A stretch of 46,547 nucleotides of DNA from Nitrospina sp. (GTDB lineage: Bacteria > Nitrospinota > Nitrospinia > Nitrospinales > JACRGP01): the NCBI GenBank assembly GCA_024648695.1, contig JACAVV010000036.1, forward strand, positions 1 through 46,547, written 5' to 3'. Below, piece by piece: positions 39,995-46,547 of this stretch. The notes below the pieces were generated by a model that did not search any database, was not told the origin of the DNA, and saw only the letters and a program-made list of their open reading frames with translations. The position numbers and the translations under genes were made by a program. The number at the start of each line of letters is the position of its first letter. Position 1 is the stretch's first letter.

Positions 39995-40936
39995 CTACCA
40001 GGCTGTGATTTGCCGTTCGCCGCCATATTCCATTTGCAAGCGGTGAACTAGTTTAATGTATTCCTTGATTCCTTCCTCCCCTTTAAACTCGACCCCCAAT
40101 TCCAGAGCGGCTTTATTGGACATCGGGATTCCAGCTTCTCCTTTCACCCCTTCCACTTCGCCGAAGGAATCGACCACATCCACAATCATGTTGGCCAAAT
40201 CCATATTATGAATATGCCCATCGACCAGCGTGTAAATATTACCTGAGGCATCAGGGTTGCCCAGACACAACTGAATGGCCTGACAAACTGAGTCTACGGA
40301 AACGTATTTGGTGCTTCCCCGTACGCTCACATTGTAATTGGTAGCCAGGTAATCGATGGTCTGGAACCACTCCGACTTGTCGATTTGGGGTCGCACGCCA
40401 TAAATGGTGACCGGACGCAGTACCGTCACGTCGAAACACTTGGATTTATGATAAAACCAGGAAAACGATTCAATGGAAGATTTCACTGCGCCATAAAGCG
40501 AACCCGGCCAAACCGGATGGTTTTCATCCAGGGGATGTTCCTCATCGACCGAGTCCATTACCTGTCCAAAAATTGAACAGGCGCTCATGAAAATAACCTG
40601 CTTGACCTTGGCTTTTTTGGCCTCTTCCAGCAGGTTATAGCTACCGGTGACATTGGCTTCTACCAATTCCAGGGCGTCTTGAACGGGACCCGGAAAATGT
40701 GCCAGGTGAATGAGAATATCCCGGTCTTCTACCAGTTTCGCAAGCGATTCGCGGTCTGATAAATCACCGATGATATAGTCGACTTCTTCGTAAGGTTTCA
40801 GGTGGTCGACCACACTGCCTTCACGGATCAAGGCCCGCACATCATACTTGGCACTGTCCGGGTTTTCCGGGTTTTGCAGGCATTTTATCAAATGGGAACC
40901 CACCATTCCGGTGATCCCAGTAAGCGCAATTTTCAT
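39995..40936 (-). CDS. NAD-dependent epimerase/dehydratase (extended SDR)
   Basis: The 313-residue protein has the Rossmann motif TGITGMVGSHL, MSACSIFGQ with the catalytic Ser, the active-site YGAVKSS (Tyr-X3-Lys), and VLRPVTIYG. It is the first gene of an operon with the two decarboxylase subunits (no gap). AACTGGAGGATGA precedes the ATG. It may reduce or epimerise a sugar or aldehyde intermediate that the decarboxylase produces or uses; the exact reaction is inference. Confidence 0.85.
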   Translation of the reverse strand: MKIALTGITGMVGSHLIKCLQNPENPDSAKYDVRALIREGSVVDHLKPYEEVDYIIGDLSDRESLAKLVEDRDILIHLAHFPGPVQDALELVEANVTGSYNLLEEAKKAKVKQVIFMSACSIFGQVMDSVDEEHPLDENHPVWPGSLYGAVKSSIESFSWFYHKSKCFDVTVLRPVTIYGVRPQIDKSEWFQTIDYLATNYNVSVRGSTKYVSVDSVCQAIQLCLGNPDASGNIYTLVDGHIHNMDLANMIVDVVDSFGEVEGVKGEAGIPMSNKAALELGVEFKGEEGIKEYIKLVHRLQMEYGGERQITAW

Positions 40937-41278
40937 TTCATCCTCCAGTTATTTCTTTCAGGCAGATCCGCTTGAGTTTCTGGTGCCGGCACAGGTTTTT
41001 CCTATACAAACACGGTTGTGGTCAAACGGGATCGGCTTTGGATTCTGGACGCACTGAAGCCCTATTGGAATTCCAGAAGATTGGAACAGGCCTTATCCTC
41101 GGGTCTAAGAGGGAAGAGCAGGTGGCACCAAGGTCCTTCTGTGGATGGTCATTTCAGGGCACTATAAGATTTTCCCATAATACCACTCAGGGAAAACCGG
41201 AAAAACACCACGATCCAGGTTCAATTTTTAAGTCATTATGGGGAGTGGGTTGTGGGAAGTCAACCGTTTTTGCCGGAA
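40937..41278. other. Intergenic region, no supported gene
   Basis: Lies between ppdK and the epimerase gene, both on the minus strand. A frame of 112 codons on the plus strand has no ribosome binding site of its own and no motif. I see no terminator; a promoter for the epimerase operon must lie here but was not identified. Confidence 0.4.
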
Positions 41279-43921
41279 CTATTTCTTACGTCTGGATTTA
41301 TGCTCGATAGCCGCCTGTGCGGCAGATAACAAGGCGGTCGGAACCCGGAAAGGGGAACAACTCACATATTCGAGGCCTGTTTTGTGAAAGAAGGAGATGG
41401 ATGCAGGGTCACCTCCATGCTCACCACAGATTCCCATATGAATCTTCTTATTGGCTTCTCTCCCTTTTTTAACGGCGATTTCCACCAGTTGGCCTGTCCC
41501 TGTTTGATCGAGACTGACAAAGGGGTCTTCCTCTAAAATTCCCTTTTCAATGTAGCTTGGCAGAAAACTTCCCGCATCGTCGCGGCTTAGCCCGAAGGTG
41601 GTCTGGGTCAAATCATTGGTCCCAAACGAAAAGAAATCCGCTTCCTTAGCGATTTCGTCCGCTGTGAGAGCGGCTCGTGGAAGTTCAATCATGGTTCCGA
41701 TTTTATAGGGCAATTTCACATCTGCCTTCTGAATCACCTCTTCAGCCACTTCAAGCACCAGGTCTTTACTGTACTTGAATTCGTTGATGTGCCCGACCAG
41801 CGGAATCATGATTTCGGGAAACACCTTGAGGCCCTTTTTCAGCAGTTTGCAGGCACCCTCAAAAATGGCACGGACCTGCATCCGATAAATCTCGGGAAAA
41901 GTGATTCCCAAACGGCATCCCCTGTGCCCCAACATGGGATTGATCTCTTTCATGGATTCGATCTTTTTGGTCATGACCGATGGTTTCCAACCCATTTCCT
42001 TTGCGAGATTCTTGATTTCTTCGGCAGAAGCGGGCAGAAATTCGTGTAAAGGCGGATCCAGCAGGCGAATGGTCACCGGCAAGCCTTCCATTACCCGAAA
42101 GATTTCAGTGAAATCCACACGTTGTATCGGGAGCAGTTTTTTAAGAGGCTCTTCGCGTTCTTTTGCATCTTCCGCAACAATCATCCGGCGTACCAGGCTG
42201 ATACGTTCCTCGTCAAAAAACATATGCTCGGTCCGGCACAGTCCGATCCCTTCGGCCCCAAAATCCCTTGCTACCCAGGCATCGTGGGGCGTATCTGCGT
42301 TGGCCCGCACTTTCAAGGTACGGACTTCATCGACCCAGGACATGACTTTGGTGAAATTGCCTGTAACTCTTGGTTGGACCAAAGGCAATTGGTCTTTCAT
42401 CACTCGTCCCGTTGTACCATCGAGAGTGATATAGTCCAACTCGTTGATTTTCACACCATTTAGGACACAACGCTTTTTTTTCGTTTCAACGCTTAATGAA
42501 CCGCATCCGGAAACACAGGGTTTTCCCATAGCGCGGGCCACTACCGCCGCGTGGGAGGTCATTCCCCCTTTGGCGGTCAGAATCCCTTGTGCCACGTTCA
42601 TTCCATGAATATCCTCCGGAGAGGTATCCATCCGAACCAGAATCACTTTTTCTTTTTCTTCCGCCAGTTTTTGTGCTTTTTCTGGAGTGAAAACTACCTT
42701 TCCGGTAGCGGCCCCTGGAGAGGCTCCCAATCCCTTGGCCAAAACCTTAACTTTGGTTTTGGGATCGATCATAGGATGAAAAATCTGGTCCAGTTGAGAC
42801 GCTTCAAGGCGAGTGAGAGCGGTTTTTTTATCGATTAAATTTTCTTCCACCATGTCAACAGCCACTTTCAAGGCCGCATCTGCTGTGCGTTTGCCGTTGC
42901 GCGTTTGCAGTAGGTATAGTTTCTCTTCCTGAATCGTGAATTCCAGGTCCTGCATATCGCGATAATGGTTTTCCAGCTTGACGTATATTTTTTCCAGTTC
43001 CTCATAGACGGCGGGCATTTCGTCTTTCAATTCAGATATCGGCTTTGGTGTGCGCACCCCCGCAACGACATCTTCACCCTGGGCATTGACCATGTATTCG
43101 CCGTAAAACTTTTTCTCGCCTGTGGCCGGATTGCGCGTGAAAGCCACGCCGGTGGCAGAGGTGTTCCCCATATTTCCAAAAACCATCGCCTGCACATTGA
43201 CAGCGGTTCCCCAATCGTGGGAAAAGTTGTTCATTTTGCGATAGGCAACAGCCCGTGGGGTGTTCCAGGAATCAAATACGGCATTAATCGCCAGACGCAA
43301 CTGCTCGGCAGGGTCGTCCGGAAAATCGTTTTTGGTTTTCTTTTTGACCAGTGCTTTAAACTTCTTGATGATCGAACGCAAATCCTGAACCGATAATTCC
43401 GTGTCCGATTCAATATTCCGTGCGGCCTTGGTATTGGAAAGAATATCTTCGAAATCTTCACCCTCAATCCCCAAAACCACATTGCCAAACATCGAGATAA
43501 AACGGCGGTAACAGTCGTGTGCGAAAAATTCGTTCCCGGTATTTTCCGCCAGTCCCTGCATGGTGATTTCGTTCAGGCCCAGATTGAGGATGGTATCCAT
43601 CATACCCGGCATGGAAACGCGGGCGCCGCTTCTTACGGAAAGGAGGAGCGGGTTGGCTGGATCGCCAAACTTTTTACCGACAATCGATTCAATTTTTTTA
43701 AGAGATGAAGGAATTTTGTCTTCCAGGCCTGGAGGGAAGGTTGAATTATTCTTAAAATAATAGGTGCAAGCCTTGGTGGTGATAGTGAATCCGGGGGGAA
43801 CGGCAATTCCAAGTCCAGCCATTTCGGCCAGGTTGGCTCCTTTGCCACCTAACAGATCTCTCATTCCGGCTTTGCCTTCGGTTTGTTTCCCTCCAAAAAA
43901 ATAGATATATTTTTCTGCCAT
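41279..43921 (-). CDS. ppdK: Pyruvate, phosphate dikinase
   Basis: The 880-residue protein is full length. The N-terminal ATP-grasp part starts with YIYFFGGKQTEG and LLGGKGANLAEMA; the phosphohistidine domain has GGMTSHAAVVARAMGKPCVSG (His about 457); the C-terminal PEP-binding barrel has GLCRTEHMFF, GHRGCRLGITFPEI, FGTNDLTQTTFGLSRDD and the catalytic Cys (about 832) in GICGEHGGDP. It interconverts pyruvate, ATP and phosphate with PEP, AMP and pyrophosphate and serves PEP supply or glycolytic flux. It lies upstream of the epimerase/decarboxylase operon on the same strand with a gap of about 340 bp, so it is a separate unit. Confidence 0.97.
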   Translation of the reverse strand: MAEKYIYFFGGKQTEGKAGMRDLLGGKGANLAEMAGLGIAVPPGFTITTKACTYYFKNNSTFPPGLEDKIPSSLKKIESIVGKKFGDPANPLLLSVRSGARVSMPGMMDTILNLGLNEITMQGLAENTGNEFFAHDCYRRFISMFGNVVLGIEGEDFEDILSNTKAARNIESDTELSVQDLRSIIKKFKALVKKKTKNDFPDDPAEQLRLAINAVFDSWNTPRAVAYRKMNNFSHDWGTAVNVQAMVFGNMGNTSATGVAFTRNPATGEKKFYGEYMVNAQGEDVVAGVRTPKPISELKDEMPAVYEELEKIYVKLENHYRDMQDLEFTIQEEKLYLLQTRNGKRTADAALKVAVDMVEENLIDKKTALTRLEASQLDQIFHPMIDPKTKVKVLAKGLGASPGAATGKVVFTPEKAQKLAEEKEKVILVRMDTSPEDIHGMNVAQGILTAKGGMTSHAAVVARAMGKPCVSGCGSLSVETKKKRCVLNGVKINELDYITLDGTTGRVMKDQLPLVQPRVTGNFTKVMSWVDEVRTLKVRANADTPHDAWVARDFGAEGIGLCRTEHMFFDEERISLVRRMIVAEDAKEREEPLKKLLPIQRVDFTEIFRVMEGLPVTIRLLDPPLHEFLPASAEEIKNLAKEMGWKPSVMTKKIESMKEINPMLGHRGCRLGITFPEIYRMQVRAIFEGACKLLKKGLKVFPEIMIPLVGHINEFKYSKDLVLEVAEEVIQKADVKLPYKIGTMIELPRAALTADEIAKEADFFSFGTNDLTQTTFGLSRDDAGSFLPSYIEKGILEEDPFVSLDQTGTGQLVEIAVKKGREANKKIHMGICGEHGGDPASISFFHKTGLEYVSCSPFRVPTALLSAAQAAIEHKSRRKK

Positions 43922-44136
43922 AGTATTTATTCGCGCTACAGACCCCGGTTCGCGTTAAACCTGGTTCTTTGGTAAAAGGTTTTTTAGAATTAATTGCATA
44001 ACTAAGGGTGGGATTCGTATCCACTCAGTCCTTGAGAGGAAGCACTCCAGGAAAACTAATGCTTGCATGGACCCAATCGAATCAACGCGATTAGAGTATC
44101 CAAACGGCATTTTCTTTGCAACTGTTTTTAGCGGAT

Positions 44137-46209
44137 TCAGTTTTTTTTCACAACAATTTTCGAAAAATCAGCCAATTTGGAGAATAAACCGGAGATATGC
44201 TTTAATAAAGCCAGGCGATTCTTTTTCACGCGCTCATCCTCAACCATCACCATCACCTGATCGAAAAAACCATCGACCGCTGGTTTGATCTCGACGATTT
44301 TTTCCAAAGCCTGGGCAAACTCTTTATTCCGAATGTGCTGTTCCACCGGACCCGATATCTTCTGGTACGCTTCAAAAAGGTTCGATTCTCCGGCCTCCTG
44401 GAACAAGGCAGGGTCGACTTCGCCCTCTCCGCCTTCCTTTAAAATACTGACCACCCGGCGAAAGGCAATTGCCAGGGGCTCGAAGTGAGACTGTTTTTTT
44501 AAATCCGAAAAAGCGGCCACTTTGGCGCGAACATCGACAAAGGAATCAATCCCGGTAGACAAAACGGCGTCCACCGCATCATAAGGGAACCCCTCGGAAT
44601 TAAACATACTCTTGAACCTCTGCTGAAACAGATCCAGAGTATGTTGCCGGATCTCCTCCGGTTTCAATTTGATTTTTGCAGACAATAATTGCAAACCGAT
44701 ATCGATCCACTGATCCAGGGAAATCGCCCAACCGCGATCCTGAACGATCTGGATGATTCCCAAAGAATGCCGCCGCAAACCATAGGGATCCTCAGATCCG
44801 GAGGGAAGTAATCCCACTCCGATGCATCCCAGAATGGTATCCAGTTTATCCGCCACCGCAACGATGGCGCCGACCGGCGTGCTTGGCAAGTCGTCGCCGG
44901 AAAAGGCGGGCCGGTAATGTTCCTGAATTGCCTTCGCCACTTCCGAGGATTCATTGGAATGCGTGGCATAATAACCACCCATGATGCCCTGCAGTTCGGG
45001 AAACTCGTAAACCATTTGAGTTTCCAAGTCTGCTTTACATAATCGTGCCGCCCGTTGAACTGACTCCACGCCCTCAGGGTATACGGATTCGGCTATCGAT
45101 TGCGCGATCCTGGAAAAACGTTCCATCTTTTCATAAGAAGTCCCGAGGTCCTTTTGAAACACCACACCCTGCAAACGGTCGACATAGGATTCCAGCGGCC
45201 GCTTCTTATCTTCTTCATAGAAGAAACGAGCATCTTCCAGGCGGGCTCGTAATACACGTTCATTGCCGTTTTTGATCTCCTGTCCGGGACCCGGTTCCAT
45301 ATTGCTGATAGTTATGAAATATGGAAGCAGTTTACCTTCGGCATCCTCCACCGGAAAATAGCGCTGATGGTGGCGCATGGTGATGACCAGCAATTCTTTT
45401 GGCAGTTCAAGGTATGCGCTTTCAAAATCACACAGTACAGGATAGGGATACTCAACCAGGAAATTGACCTCGTCCAACAGTTCCGGGTCGTCGGCAACTT
45501 GCCCCTTTACACCCCTGGCCAGATCCTTAACCTGCGCCTGAATGCTTTGTTTGCGCTCTTCCGGATCAATCATCACGTTTCGGCTTTTGCACTCGGTCAG
45601 ATAGGAATCCAGTCCATCCACGCTAAAGAGCTCTGGATTTAGAAATCGATGGCCCCGTGACGTGTTGGAGGACACGACTGGCCCCACTTCGAAGTTTAAC
45701 AGATCCCTGCCAAACAGGGCGGTCACCCAGTGCAAGGGGCGAGCGTAAGGCAATGCGTGGCTCCCCCAACGCATTTTCTTGGGAAATGGCAAAGCGCAGA
45801 TCAGTTGAGGCAAATACTCCTCCAGCAATGCCCTGGTGGCCTGCCCCTTCTTTTCGATCCGGGCACATAACACTTCACCCTTGGGCGTACTTTCTCTCTC
45901 CAGCGCAGAGACATCGATTCCTTTTCCGCGGGCAAAGCCGATAGCGGCTTTGGTCGGTTTCCCCTCGGAGTCAAAGGCGATTTTTACATTAGGACCCAGA
46001 TGCTTTTCCAGTACATCTTTTTGCCTAGCTTCCATATTGGAGCAGGCTATGACCAATCGGCGCGGAGTTCCCAACTTGCGCAGAGAACCCAATGAGATAT
46101 GGCTCTTGTTCAAAAAACCGGTCAATTCGCGTTCCAGGTAATTGAGGGCCGGAGTCAGATAACCTGCAGGAATTTCTTCACTCCCTATCTCCAAAAATAA
46201 ATCAGGCAT
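44137..46209 (-). CDS. glyS: Glycyl-tRNA synthetase beta subunit
   Basis: The 690-residue protein has the GlyS opening LFLEIGSEEIPAGYL, LGTPRRLVI, MRWGSHALPYARPLHW, MRHHQRYFPVEDAEG, EDARFFYEEDKK, and the C-terminal HD-type and anticodon-binding parts (ADKLDTILGCIGVG, GSEDPYGLRRHSLGII). It works with the alpha subunit GlyQ in a tetramer; glyQ is often the next gene upstream but is absent from the 338 bp before this start, so it must lie elsewhere. A TTGACT/TACATA promoter lies 85-115 bp upstream. Confidence 0.97.
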   Translation of the reverse strand: MPDLFLEIGSEEIPAGYLTPALNYLERELTGFLNKSHISLGSLRKLGTPRRLVIACSNMEARQKDVLEKHLGPNVKIAFDSEGKPTKAAIGFARGKGIDVSALERESTPKGEVLCARIEKKGQATRALLEEYLPQLICALPFPKKMRWGSHALPYARPLHWVTALFGRDLLNFEVGPVVSSNTSRGHRFLNPELFSVDGLDSYLTECKSRNVMIDPEERKQSIQAQVKDLARGVKGQVADDPELLDEVNFLVEYPYPVLCDFESAYLELPKELLVITMRHHQRYFPVEDAEGKLLPYFITISNMEPGPGQEIKNGNERVLRARLEDARFFYEEDKKRPLESYVDRLQGVVFQKDLGTSYEKMERFSRIAQSIAESVYPEGVESVQRAARLCKADLETQMVYEFPELQGIMGGYYATHSNESSEVAKAIQEHYRPAFSGDDLPSTPVGAIVAVADKLDTILGCIGVGLLPSGSEDPYGLRRHSLGIIQIVQDRGWAISLDQWIDIGLQLLSAKIKLKPEEIRQHTLDLFQQRFKSMFNSEGFPYDAVDAVLSTGIDSFVDVRAKVAAFSDLKKQSHFEPLAIAFRRVVSILKEGGEGEVDPALFQEAGESNLFEAYQKISGPVEQHIRNKEFAQALEKIVEIKPAVDGFFDQVMVMVEDERVKKNRLALLKHISGLFSKLADFSKIVVKKN

Positions 46210-46547
46210 GTATGTTCGATTAGATTAAGGTTTCAATGAATTGCTGAAAAATGGACTTGCCGGATCAGGAAGCCATTCTGTCCTGAAGTGTGGGTATGTA
46301 TCAAACAAACTCGACAAAGTCAATGCCGGTTAAGATGACTCGTTTTTAACTTTTAGCCATTTTAGCTTTTTTGATTCATTTTAGGCACACTATTCTTTTG
46401 CCATTTGTATATAATATATTAGGGCACCTCTAAAAATTGAGAAATTAGAGGAATTTAGAATTTAAGATTGAAAAAGTAGGTAATAAATTTTTGTATTCGA
46501 TTTATGCCGGGTATATGTTGTCCCGTTTTACCCCTGAATTTATCTCG
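46210..46547. other. Upstream region of glyS, no gene
   Basis: AT-rich stretch holding the glyS promoter. Further right a TATAAT (46410-46415) on the plus strand and a 7-bp hairpin CCTCTAA/TTAGAGG (46427-46451) point out of the window. No reading frame has support. Confidence 0.45.
46295..46323 (-). promoter_or_regulatory. Candidate promoter of glyS
   Basis: On the minus strand TTGACT (46323-46318) and TACATA (46300-46295) are 17 bp apart. The leader to the ATG at 46209 would be about 80 nt. Confidence 0.4.

Noticed and set aside
41119-41135. AGGTGGCACC resembling a T-box motif
   Set aside because: It lies on the plus strand with no plus-strand gene downstream and lacks the specifier stem and terminator.
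40972-41310. 112-codon open frame on the plus strand
   Set aside because: It has no ribosome binding site or motif and its end overlaps ppdK; composition looks like chance.
46421-46451. Possible IS end (GGGCACCTCTAAAAATTGA) with a small hairpin
   Set aside because: No partner end or target duplication is visible within the window.

Overview
The window looks like chromosomal DNA of a Gram-negative, LPS-bearing bacterium of moderate GC content. It carries WaaG-type and heptosyltransferase-type glycosyltransferases, an RpoH-like sigma factor, bacterial-type two-subunit glycyl-tRNA synthetase (beta chain), signal peptides and envelope proteins. The mix of FGE-fold (SUMF1) proteins, a His-rich leucine-rich-repeat protein, Asp-box repeat protein plus MoaD-like partner, and split TPP decarboxylase would fit a Nitrospinota or deltaproteobacterial-like marine lineage, but that placement is inference from gene content only.

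Layout. 1-4385: the right end of an insertion sequence, a small membrane ORF running into it, a TIGR01777 epimerase/SRPBCC fusion, a double-CDGSH Fe-S protein, and a MoaD-like/Asp-box pair. 4386-10537: a small unknown protein, then an LPS-type glycosyltransferase operon (three GT4, one GT9) facing a second GT9. 10538-15523: orphan hypE, a probable structured RNA with its own extended -10 promoter and terminator, a cold-shock protein followed by a small protein related to the one at 4386, a DUF819 membrane protein behind two tandem secreted paralogues, and a YHS-type protein. 15612-25055: RpoH-like sigma factor, FGE-fold/LRR operon, small SH3-like protein, two parvulins (one with a palindromic operator between -35 and -10), a BI-1 protein, a three-gene overlapping operon (zinc ribbon, FGE-fold, UMF1-type transporter), and Maf.

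25218-31057 is a glycan/envelope region: flippase, NeuB-type synthase, CmoA, and a SGNH-like/MBOAT acyltransferase pair. 31354-37749 is a signalling module: CheR-type methyltransferase, a 1326-residue hybrid histidine kinase with three receiver domains, and a receiver-kinase fusion, split by a 281-bp miniature inverted-repeat element with a perfect 9-bp target duplication; its ends match the insertion-sequence end at the left edge of the window. 38011-46209: two small disordered proteins (one FlaG-like), an epimerase plus split TPP-dependent decarboxylase operon, pyruvate phosphate dikinase and glyS.

The strongest novel signals are the miniature element and its parent IS, the candidate RNA upstream of the cold-shock gene, several precise palindromic operators, the possible long antisense leader of the sigma-factor gene, the MoaD-like/Asp-box pair, and small uncharacterised protein families. 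No CRISPR array, rRNA or convincing tRNA was seen.
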